Source of the DNA: Cannabis sativa
Taxonomy: Eukaryota > Streptophyta > Magnoliopsida > Rosales > Cannabaceae
Assembly (NCBI RefSeq): GCF_029168945.1
Contig: NC_083609.1
Location: 24,177,501-24,241,500 of the forward strand
Length of the DNA: 64,000 nt
Direction: 5' to 3'
Part shown: positions 46,890 to 58,014 of the stretch, one piece after another
Numbering within the stretch: position 1 is the stretch's first letter
How the letters are laid out: every line of letters starts with the position of its first letter
Notes under the pieces: model-generated
The model's database searches: none
What the model saw: the letters and a program-made list of their open reading frames with translations, nothing else
What the model was told of the DNA's origin: nothing
Translations under genes and position numbers: made by a program

Positions 46890-49428
46890 ACAACCTGACG
46901 AGTAAGGCTGTGGAGGAGAAGACCTCAAATATTTGCATTGTGTGTTTGGAAAATTTCAAAATAGGCGAGGATATGACCAGGTTGATATGCGGTCATGTGT
47001 ACCATAAGAGTTGTGTACTCGAGTGGTCTCACCGCTCCGGTCAATGCCCCTTGTGTCGGAAGGAGTTGTTGCAGCCAGTGATAAATATCGCAGTTGAAGT
47101 TTACGTCCGTTGTGACTGTGATAATGATGGTAATGGCGATGGTTGTTTCGACTATCATTCTTTTATGAAAATTGAAGATATTAGCCCAGAAAAGATTACT
47201 ATTTTGGCACGATTTGATGCTGATAAGAAACTTACTGCCACTCTTTATTTTCCCCAATGGAAACCCAAGAGACACGGAAATGGTAATTATTAATTCTTGT
47301 TATTATATTGGAATATTATTAATTTAGTTGTTCTTGCTATTAATCTTGTAGTTAGTATTATTGTAGTTAAGAGATCAAGTCTATATATATAACCTTCATT
47401 TGTGACTCCATGATATCAAGATCATTAATTCGATCATTATTTAGTTACGCAAATTGATTATATAGTGGTTGTTTTCTTTACAGATTTATATATATAAATA
47501 TGATTTAATTAAGTACTTACACAGAATATGCCATGCATTATATAATTGTTTAAAGAAAAAATTAAAATTCTTTTTTCACTCTTTATATATAGTACTCCTA
47601 ATAATGGTTGTAATTTCGTTTTGATCTAGGTGTTGCTGCAGCTCTGATTGAATATACTGATCTGGACAGCCAATGAATAATCTGATGATAAATTTTGTAA
47701 AGATTTTTTATTCCAGGAAATTTCTATAAGCTAGTAGTTGATATATATAAATATAATTAAGTTTATGATTATAGCAGAGAATTTACTTAGTCTAATTAGC
47801 GATAGCTACAATTTTCTGTTTTATTTTAGTATGTTTAGTTTTCCATTTTATATATATATACCTCATTTTTTTATTTATGAAATCTATTAATCATGTGATT
47901 AATTTTACACGTCCTCGCACAAAAATGGATATATTATCCATACATCTTACGGCTCAGTTTGAAACCCGAACTGTCTTATTGTTAAACTTAATCCTATGCA
48001 TCAATACTCATGAAAGATAATATACAAGATCAGGCATGAAAGTATTAATTTAGAACATAATAATCAATAAAATATATATTGTCTATGTGAGACATAGGAC
48101 ACTCAATTTCTCCAAAGTGATCAATACAGACACAAGATTAAGAGTAAATGCAAGAGAGGACCCAATGTGTGTAGGGCTCCCTTTTTACCGTTATTATTTC
48201 ATCAATGATAAAATAGAGTCTTTAATTAAATACCAATTATAAGAGTAGAACGTCTCTAATATTGTTGGGTAATAGTCTTTGACTTAAAAAAAAAAAATCT
48301 ATTTTGTAGTAGTAAAAATAGCTGCTAAAAAAAGAATAAGACTGCATGAATGAGGAAAAAAGAACCTTCAAATCACCTTGCGCATGAAATTTTCTCGGCT
48401 CCATCCCTTTGCGTGCCTAATGCCTCAAATGGCACGAAGTAGCAGAGTAATGGGACCCTTTTTGTTGTGGTGAAATTTCTGTCTAAAAAAATCCCCAATG
48501 GTACATTTTTGGGAAAAGAACTAGGCACAAAAATTTTTTTCTATAATAAACTAAAAAGGAAACCAATTTACATTTATAACCTAAAAAAGAGAATAAACAT
48601 AAATAAAAACCAAAAGTTTCTATTTACAAAAATATCGGCCAACCCATAAAAAATGGAGAGACCTCCTTCTTCGTGACCCAGCCGAGAAACCCCAAGCAAC
48701 CTAATCTCCACCATTTTCTTTCAAAAATCGGGGAAATCAGATCTGATAAAGATGTAGATCTCAAGGAAAAACCAATCAAATCCCGAAAAATCCAAATACA
48801 AAAAGGGAAATAAAAAAAAGTATTCAACCTCCATTGTTGTACGAAAACACAAAAACAACACACAATTAAAAACCCAACGCGTTCAGAGGAGAGGAATCGA
48901 AGAGAAGAACATCTGGAATTATTTGAAACTCACCCATAATCGAATCAGAGAAAGAATTGAAGGTAATACAATTTCTTCATGAACCTCTTCCTATCTTTTA
49001 CTCTACATAATTGAGAATGTGTTATAAATTGAGGAAAACAAGAATAAATTGAAATGATAAATGTAAATTTGGTAAATCTGAACAAAAAAATAACAACAGA
49101 TTGCATCAAAAAAATATTAATGCATATAATTAGATGCTACAAGATTTTAATCTGTAAACAGTTGTTTATAAGTTGTTTTCCAGTAAAATAATTATTGTTT
49201 GGGATCTGCAAACAAGAAATGTTGAATCTATTCTTATTAATTACTATATGCTTCTAAATAGTTATTTAATAGTTGATTTGACAAATAAAAATAGTCGTCC
49301 AGATCGAAATGTTATTTGCAAATGTTGTCGCTGAAAAGAGTTGTTTATTAGTTTTTTTGTCAGATTGAAATAGTTGTTTACAACATTTGAAACTGAAACA
49401 AATTAATAAATAATTTACATTATTTCAG

Positions 49429-52400
49429 GACACAGAACCATTACAAATTTTGGTACAGAGCAATGGGCATTGGGATGACAACCAGGGTCGTCTCAAGGTG
49501 AGAAGAGGCCTAGGGCAAAATTTAAAAATAGGCCTTTTTTTATATAAAAATTAAAGATAAATATTAATTACATTTTTGACACAATATCAATTTTAATTAT
49601 TTTATGTAATAAATAAATTTTTGTCACATAAGTTCTCGATAAAGTAATATTTAATTAATTATTACGAACATCTCTATTGAAGTGTTATATAATTTACCAT
49701 ATTTTTTTTAAAAAAAAAAATAATATGTCAAAAATTATATAATTTTTTTACATATTTATAAATTTTTTAAAAAATACATAATAAATATACATTATTTATA
49801 GTACTATTAAAAAAAGTAAATATCTTAAAACTAAAAGAACTACAGTATAATTCTTTTTGAAACATTAATATTATTTATTTATTATTATTATTTTTATAGT
49901 TTTTTCTTTGTTATGACTTGAAATGAAAGAATAACATATATAACTTTTTAAAATATGAAAATGAGGTGGGAAGGATCGAACCAACAACCTCTCCACTCAT
50001 AGATAACACAAATTACCAGTCGTGCTATAAGATTCTCATGCAATTAATGAAATTAAATATTTATATATTATAAGTTTTTATATATGTATATATATTATTT
50101 AAATTTTTTCGGGGCCTCAAAAATTATGGGGCCTGGGGCGTATGCCCCGGCTGCCCCACCCTCTGGCCGGCCCTGATGACAACAAAAACTATGTTGAATA
50201 TGAATCAAGTGGAGAATTAATTTCCAGCAAATGCACTTTTGATGAACTAGTGAGAATAATGATGGAAGAACTCCAATGCAACCCTGGAACAACAGAAATA
50301 CAACTGAAATACCAACTGAAAGAAGGAGGTCAACCACTACAAATCAAGGATGACAAAAGTCTGTTGTTCTACATAAAGCTATTAAGCAAAGAGGTTGATT
50401 TCACACGGTACGTACCCATTGTGTGTGAACAAAATCAGCAACACAGCAACACCTAACCAAACAATGGTGTGCAACAATATATTGATGGCATCATATAACA
50501 ACAACTCAGCACAGGAAGATTTGCAGCAACCTGGAAACAACCCGGCAAGAACTTTCAAGCATTAACTATCTGGACACACAATTGGATCAATTCAAGATGA
50601 TACATTTTTTCTAGAGACAGGGACTGTGACATCAGAGTCAACCATACAACAACCAGAAAACAACAAAGAAAAAACTATAGGAGTAGATGAATATTTCGAC
50701 TTTACCGACTACGCAAAGCTTGTGGCTGCAGAAGTGGTACAACAACTTGAAAACAATCAGGAAGAAGAAGAAGAAGTCGACAACACAGAAATGATTATCA
50801 TCACTGACAAACGACATGAAACAATAGAAAAGGAACAAATTTACAAGGACAAAGATACATTGATAAGTACCCTATGCTACTTTGCAATCAAGAAAACATT
50901 TCAATACAAAGTAGTAAAATCTTGCACAAAAGAATACAACATAGTATGTTTGGACACAAACTGCAAATGGAGTTTAAAGGCTTCAAAAAAATGGAAACAT
51001 AAAAACATTCATAATAAGGAGCTACCAAGAAGAACACACATGTGCGGTTCCAATAAGATTTGAAGATCAACGACAAGCAACAGCAAAGTTGATAGCAAAT
51101 TTCGTAAAACCAAAGTTCTTGAACCTGAAAACAAAGTGCAACCCAACAGATATAAAGGGAGAAATGAAAGAAAAATACGGAATAAAGATGAATTACATGA
51201 AAGCATGGCGTAGTAAAGAGCGAGCACAAACCCAGCTATATGGAAACGCTAAAGAGTCGTACAATCTCTTACCAAGATACCTGTACATGCTACAGAAAAC
51301 AAATCCAGGTAAAGAAAATATTTTTTTTCAAATATATTTGTTGAACTAAAAAATATTGTTTTTGCGTTGCTAAACAGTTTCGTAATAGTTGCTAAAAAAG
51401 ACTGTTTAATTAAAATTCAGGAACGATAATTAACATAGAGAAACAAGAAGATGATAGTTTCAAATATGCATTTGTTGCATTGAATGCTGCTATTAAAGGT
51501 TGGCCAAGCTGCAAACCAATCATCATTGTTGATGGTACATTCCTAAAGGCCGCGTATGGAGGCACGTTTCTCACTGCCAACACACAAGATGCAAAATTGA
51601 AAATAATTCCACTTGCATACTGCATTGTTGATTCTGAGAATGATAAATCATGGGAGTGGTTCTTCAAAAAAATGAAAGAAGCATTCGGGGTTCAAGAAGA
51701 TCAATGCCTAATATCAGACAGACACGAAAGCATCATCAAAACAACAAGAAAAGTATTCCCTGAAATAACACATGGTTACTGCATCTTCCACCTCTTGTCA
51801 AACCTGAAAAACAAAATTCAAAAAAAAAATGCAAAGCATTTCAGAGGTCCATTCTTTGCAGCCGCAAAAGCTTACACAGAAATGGAATTTGAATTTCATA
51901 TGAGGGAGCTAGACAACTTGGATAAGCGCATAAGACCGTATCTGGAACAAATTGGCCATGAGAAATGGTCAAGATATCATTCAAAAAACAACAGGTAAAC
52001 CAATAAAAAGTAGAACATGTTTTACAGTTTTTGATATTTAAAACGTTGTTTTATAGTTGTTTTAGTGTTGCATATCAGTTGTATTATAAAATAGAACGAT
52101 AATACAAACTATTTAAATGATAGGTACTCTACTATGACATTTAACATAGCTGAAGCACTGAACTCAACAAATTTAGCAGCAAGAGAAACACCAGTCACAA
52201 CATTAATGGAGTGCTTGATGGCACAAATGCAAGAGTGGACACACAATAATAGAAAAGAGACACAAAAATGCACAACAAGGCTGACACCATCATCTGAGAA
52301 AAAACTTATAGGGAACTATGTACAGTCATTGTGATTAACAGTAAGTTGATATTATTGGTCGCATTTAGTAAACTGAGAAAGTTGTTTTTCCATAGTTTTT

Positions 52401-52838
52401 TACATGCAGGTGAAACCAGCAAATCGAAACCTATTTGAGGTAATAGATGAAGACAGAACAAGAATATATAGTAAACTTGAAGGACAAGACATGCACATGC
52501 AACAGATTTCAAAAAGATGAAATGCCATGTAAACATGCAGTTGCCGTCATAAAGGACTTGAACATAAACACATACAACTACTGTGCACACTACTACACAT
52601 CAAAAGCATGGCTGCAAACATATGAAGAAACAGTATACCCAGTTGGAAACCTTAGAGAATGGGAACTACTAGAATTTTTTGACACATCATAGTGTTGCCT
52701 CCAAAAAAAAGAATCAAGTCTGGAAGGCCGAGGAAAAGAAGAATGGCGGCAGCTTGGGAAACAAAAAAGCAAAACAAGTGTGGCAAGTGTGGACAAAAGG
52801 GACATAACAAAAAAACCTTCAAAAGAATTACAGCTTAG
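49429..52838 (+). pseudogene. MULE transposase (MuDR-type), disrupted
   Basis: The first recognisable exon begins after an AG at 49428 and is split by MITE 2 within codons for HWDDNKNYVEYE. The DNA-binding/zinc region lies at 50626-51063, with a frame change near 51005. The catalytic domain (51480-51998, then 52134-52334 after an intron) keeps the three acidic residues in VDGTFLKAAYGGT, LISDRHES and FNIAEALNS. A SWIM zinc finger (CTCNRFQKDEMPCKH) lies at 52447-52692. A zinc knuckle remnant CGKCGQKGHNKKTF ends the protein, its last Cys replaced by Phe. Introns at about 51308-51420 and 51995-52123 have GT-AG ends. Frameshifts, a stop at about 52334 and the MITE make it inactive. Confidence 0.85.
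49483..50175 (-). mobile_element. hAT MITE 2 inside the MULE transposase
   Basis: 693 bp, same family as the MITE at 46303 but inverted. Target duplication ATGACAAC at 49475-49482 and 50176-50183. It carries about 105 bp extra (roughly 49810-49930) absent from MITE 1. The A-like and B-like boxes are conserved on the minus strand (50016-50027 and 49970-49982). Confidence 0.92.
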
Positions 52839-53362
52839 AAGTACAAACAACTATTCAGCAACTTAAAAACAACTATACTGAAACATTTAGATAAACATAC
52901 AGATTATTTTTATTGGTTGTTTTGTTATTTTTAATTGAAACTTTTCATATGGTTAGAGTTTTTTGAACATATTATTAAGAGAGAAAGGATATTATGATCA
53001 TTAATATAAAAATGACATAAAAAATTATAGTTAAATGATTAAATGTTTGCATGATCAATCAAAAGCAAGTTAAAATTAAGTTGTACCAATAAATATTACA
53101 TAAGTGTTTAAAATGTAAGGCTCGTTGTTTTATACGATGGTTGTAATTAGGTTTTTAATGAGATGATTTCGTGGATTAAATGAATATATAAACTAAAAAA
53201 CAAAAACTAGTTACAAAATAAAACCAATTACCATATAAAAACACTTGATAGAAACAACAAATTTTCTACGATTGTCAACATAATCCGATTATAAAAATAA
53301 CAAAATCTAAACAAATAGTCCTTTTGCCAAAAAAAACAGAGACATAACTAAAACAAATTTTT

Positions 53363-56300
53363 CTATGGACCCTTTGGAGGAGCCTCATCTTCACTATCAA
53401 TAAAATTCACTTCTTTCATGCGAGCATACTTGAAGAACAACGTAGCAAGCCTATCGCGGTATTTCTCAACATCAAATATGGGAGGAATTGGTTTCATATC
53501 AATGAAATATTCAACAAACGATGCCACAAAACAACCACAGTCACTGGAAAACAACCCAAAAACAACATCAGAAAAACAAAAACAAAAAAAAAAAAGAAAA
53601 TATCTATAAATAAACAAAACAACACTTGAAAATATAAACTATAAACAACTTACTTCGAGATTTGTTGAGGTAATCCATCAACCTTAACAACATCGAAAGG
53701 GTCTAAAGAAATCGGTTTGTTATCCTTTTTGAACTCATCAAACAAAGCAAAAAAGTGGTGCAACAACACCAAAAATGGCTAACAAGATTTGATAGCGGCA
53801 CTATCTTTCATAGCAGTCGACAAAGAGTTGTACATGTACATACGACTTTCCTCAATATTCAAGCGACCAAGAATCCAATGTGATTCAGACTCCATATGGA
53901 TGATAAACAAAACATGATCGCACAAATGCCAAGGGGAACCACATAAATTTTTTTTACCTCTGATATAATCAGCAATGGCATCCTGAGCAGTTATCAAAGA
54001 ATGATCTTTTTTCTTTGCAACAAATTCTTCATACAATGCATGAATTTTTTGTAGAATAAGCAATCAGTGGTTGTGAGCTTAACCTTCGGTTCCTTTGCAT
54101 ACTTTCCTTTTTTACGTAGATAGTAAAAAATAATATCCAAATGCTAAACAATAAAAAATTACACGTGGTAAAAATTCAGAAAACAAAATATATATCAACA
54201 ACTTAAAAACAATTAAAAAACATAATCAAGAAAACTATCTACTGACAATTTTTTAAAAAGTAATAAAAAATTAAAATAATAAACTTACAGAATTAGTAAA
54301 ACATTGGCCAGGATATGCAAGCTTATGGAACCACATCTTAGATGCAACATCTTCCACGCCAAAATGAAAAGGTGGAACAATCTTATCCTTGTCCTTCAAG
54401 TAAACCTAGTAAGTTAAAAAAATAAACATAAAACACAACAAAAATGCCAAAATAAAACACATATTGATCTTTCTTTGATCGCCGACCTTCACCAAGCCAC
54501 AAGTCAAAATCATTCTCGTCTTTACGGTCTACATCTTCTCCAATTTTATCGTCAAGAGGACACAAACCAGCAACGTACTTAACAACTCCATAACCAGAAC
54601 CATCTTTAGAACTTGAAATCGAGGAGTCAAACTCCATAAACGGAGATGTCAAAGCTATGGGTTTCTTAGATTTCCTCTTGTCAAAAAGAGGAGTTTCTTC
54701 AACGAGAATTGGATTATCTTCAACAAGTTGAATATTAGAATCAACAGAGACACTTGTTGTACCCATCTAAGAATAAATATAAAAAGGGGAAAACATAAAG
54801 TTAGTGTTAACATAGAAATTGTTGAGCAACTAAAAAAACGGTAAAACAACGATAAATTAACACAAACAACATGACCATCCGTAGGCTCAATATTTTCAGA
54901 AACTGGAACTTCGTTACCAGAATCACGACCAATTAAACAACTAAAAAATATCAAACAAACAACATTACCATAATCTCAACTACTTTCACACCAGACTGAA
55001 TAGTTGCCTCAACATCTATTTGAGTGGCTCCGTCATTGAAATCAACAAAATTCTTGATAAAGAAAAAATACAAACAAAAAAAAAAGGAAAAAAAAAAAGT
55101 TATTTATTTTTTTAAAAGAGTTAAAAAACTAAGAAACAACTACAGAAAAACTAAAAAATAATATAAAAACAGAAAGAAAAAATAAAAAGACCAATAATAA
55201 ATGCAAACACCATAATCCATAATATAACCATAAAAAAAATATAAGGAATACAAATAAAGAGTCTGAATATTAGTAGCAAATTAATACAAGAAAAAAAAAG
55301 ACTATAAAATATAAAAAGACATAACAACAACATAGAAGTACAAATCCATTAACTAAATGGACTTACAACAAAATAAAACATGCAAAGTAACTAAAATCTA
55401 GTTACATTGTCTAATTATTTACCTTCTTCTCATTATCAGTGCATTCATCATCACTGCTCTTATCATCTTTTCCTTTGAACTCGGAATCTTCATCAGCATC
55501 ACCATCCTTCTCCCCTCCTTCACTACCCTCCTCTTCATCACATGCAGCATTTTCTTCTTCATTGTCATCTGCTTCTTCAAATTCATCTAAATCAATGTCT
55601 TCTTTATTATCACTTCCACCATCATCATTGGAAGAGTCACTCTCTTTGTCCTGTAATAAAATATAATTAAAAATAGGTGAACACAACATAAAATAAATTA
55701 GATAACAACCATTAAAAAACTAACATACCTTAGCAATAGAATCAGTAAAAATAGTAGAAAACTGTGTCTGCATTAAAGCCATTTGAGCAACAAAGGAAAT
55801 AAACTGTGCATAAACAAACTCTTTCAACTCAACCAAATCAGAAGAAATCTTCTGTTGGAAAGTATGCAGAAAATCAATCTTCATCTCCAAACCATCAAAC
55901 TTTTCAAACTTTTCAAAAAAAACTATCAAGCTTGACAGAAATGTCATTCTCAATCCCAAAAGGTTGTTCCGGAACAGGAATACTCTTGTAAGAATTGTAG
56001 TCAGTGTCAAACTTGAAGCTGCTCAATTTTAAAGCTTTGAACTTAGTAGTAGTGGGTCTCATATTTGATAGTTCCAGCTGAGGAAAAAATAAGAAAAGGA
56101 AAAATTTCAATAAGAGTGTGTATTAATAATAAAAAAAAACAAGTAATAAAAAACCAACAAGCAGCAAACAGAAATACCTTGTCTTTGGAAACATCAAAAA
56201 TAGTAGTCTTCAAAACTTTGAAAGTCGACTGACTGTTACAAGTCCACTGAATAATCCTTGGAATATGAGAATTTTCTTTTTGGCAATACTTACCTTTCAT

Positions 56301-57005
56301 GTACTTATAACACTCATAAAACCAAACTTGAAATACATGAGGACAACCAATCAAAGTGTAAAAAACACTCGGCCTCTTCCCTAAACTCTTCGCCTTTCTA
56401 ACACTTTCAACCCAACTGTCAAGCTTTAACTTCAAGGACGAAATAGTCAATTCAAAAGAATTCCGTCCTCAAGCAAATTCATCATACCTCCCACTGTCTA
56501 CAACATCTAAAATGGACCTAGCAACATTTTTATGCTTAGTACCACTAAGCAAAAACCATTCTACAAAATACAGAACTCCCAACTTAACAACATCCTCATC
56601 AGAATCACCCCACCTCTTTGTGGTAAAACATTCTCTAATAAATTCTTTAGTAATAGAGGATGAAGTTGGTCAATATTTATCACAAAGACTATTAACGTCT
56701 TGCTTAAAATCCAACACACCACAATCGCTTTCACAATCTAAACCAATTATCAATGCAAATTCCTCAATGCTAAACCTAATCCTAACACCACGAATCATAA
56801 CCCACAATTCAGCATCATTAGGCTGCTGAACCTCCTGCAACAACAACCCATGAAAAACTTGGGGTTGAACTTTAAACTCAGGAAGCTTAATGAAATGTCC
56901 AAAACAGGTTTTTGAAAATATTTCAAGCTGTTCAGGTGAAAGGCAAGACTTAATATTATCTATAACCTTGTATGTAGCAGTGGAGACGGCTTTCGCAATA
57001 AACAA
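53363..57005 (-). pseudogene. DUF1985 / Ulp1-like (peptidase C48) gene of the MULE
   Basis: Minus-strand exons in order: DUF1985 N-terminal part (56670-57005, LSPEQLEIFSKTCFGHFIKL and IRFSIEEFALIIGL); its continuation (56043-56450, GCPHVFQVWFYECYKYMKGK); coiled or variable region (55720-56110); acidic Asp/Glu-rich region (55411-55689); linker with DFDLWLGEG (54383-54954); a patch FGVEDVASKMWFHKLAYPGQ near 54320; then the C48 protease core (53779-54063, with SHWILGRLNIEESRMYMYNS containing the His of the catalytic dyad). A last exon with Cys-containing FSSDCGCFVASFVEYF lies at 53363-53617. These proteases resemble SUMO proteases and are carried by Kaonashi-type MULEs; their role in the element is unknown. 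Several exon joins need frame changes I could not resolve, so I treat it as probably decayed. Confidence 0.72.
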
Positions 57006-57320
57006 ATTCTTTGGGTCATATATGTAATCTCATTCTTGCAGCAGTTCAAACAAAAAAACATGAGGAAAATAATAAAAGACTAAAAAACTAAAATACAAAA
57101 TATAAACAAAAACAATGTACTATAAAAAAAAACACAAAAAAAAAGAGACACCTTAGGAGGATTTTTTTTTTTTTGGGTAAGTCAAAATCTTCAAACTTCT
57201 CTAAGCTCTTAGCATGGACCTGAAAGAGGGAAAAACAAAAAAAAAAAACATAAGCAACAAATTTTTGGGTTTAATGTAAATTTGACCTATTTTTAAAATT
57301 TTGAAATATATAAGTTTAGG

Positions 57321-58014
57321 GAATTAATTTCTCCTATTAGTATAGATAAATAATTAAATTTTTCATTCTTAATCTATGGGTCAGTACATTGTGGAATTAT
57401 ATATCTATAAAATAATTATATAGTTTTTTCTTTTGCAAAAATAATATTATATTCATATGTCATGTATTGAAGAAAGATAGTGTAAAAAATAGTAAAAAAG
57501 AATGTAATTGATTTTTTTTCAAGGATGATGCATAATTTAAGCCTTTATTTAATAATAATAATAAAAAGGGTTGTTTTTAACTGTACACGGGTCGCTGAGA
57601 TATTATTTAAATATACAGTGTACGAAAATTTATTATATTTATACGGTTAAATGAGATTTTATTTGTAAATATAAGACACTTTTTAAAAAACCTGCTATTC
57701 CAAAATAGATAAAGAAATAACAATCTAAAGCTTCACAGTTCACACGACATCATCCCTTTGGCTCCAACAAGATTTCGACATCCATTGCCGGAGCTACTGA
57801 ATTTAAAATAGGCTATTTCTCTCTCTCTCTAAAAATTACCGTATAGAAAGTGATTTTCTTAAAAATTATGGTCGTAATAATTGATACAATACAATATTTT
57901 ATTCAAACGTAGTGTTACTTGTTATTTAATACAATACGACTTTTATACGACCTACCAAACGAGCTCTTGAAGTATTTGTGCCTTAAAACCATGTTATCTT
58001 GACATTTCTCTATA
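57321..58014. other. Junction of RING flank and LRR-kinase 3' flank
   Basis: About 57370-57566 is the last part of the RING duplication (matches 13010-13252). 57567-58014 is unique AT-rich sequence with a TC repeat near 57812, and the 3' flank of the receptor kinase. No gene. Confidence 0.6.

Larger units (their letters stand above)
39794..47676 (+). pseudogene. RING-H2 gene copy 2, disrupted
   Basis: Paralogue of 10796-12061. The start codon is ATA (39794-39796). A 4-bp net deletion follows near 39820 and shifts the frame. A copia element (39915-45939) interrupts exon 1 with duplicated CAAGA. A TAG at 46195 ends the middle part. A hAT MITE (46303-46889) interrupts again. The RING half (46910-47293) is almost identical to copy 1 and keeps all eight zinc ligands, and the exon 2 copy (47630-47676) with its splice sites is preserved. 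A 110-bp patch at about 46160-46265 is much more diverged than its surroundings. Removing both insertions does not restore the frame, so the gene was probably already damaged or decayed afterwards. Confidence 0.9.
48540..57320. mobile_element. Ulp1-bearing MULE (Kaonashi-like), approximate limits
   Basis: Sequence matching the RING copy 1 flank breaks off near 48535 and resumes near 57370, so about 8.8 kb was inserted. Inside are a Mutator-type transposase on the plus strand and a DUF1985/Ulp1-like gene on the minus strand, placed tail to tail. The two ends share a weak inverted similarity (CAATTTACATT at about 48569, and its reverse complement at about 57280). Exact ends and a 9-bp target duplication could not be fixed. 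48540-49428 is leader-like sequence with no domain. 52839-53362 is the AT-rich gap between the convergent genes. Confidence 0.75.
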
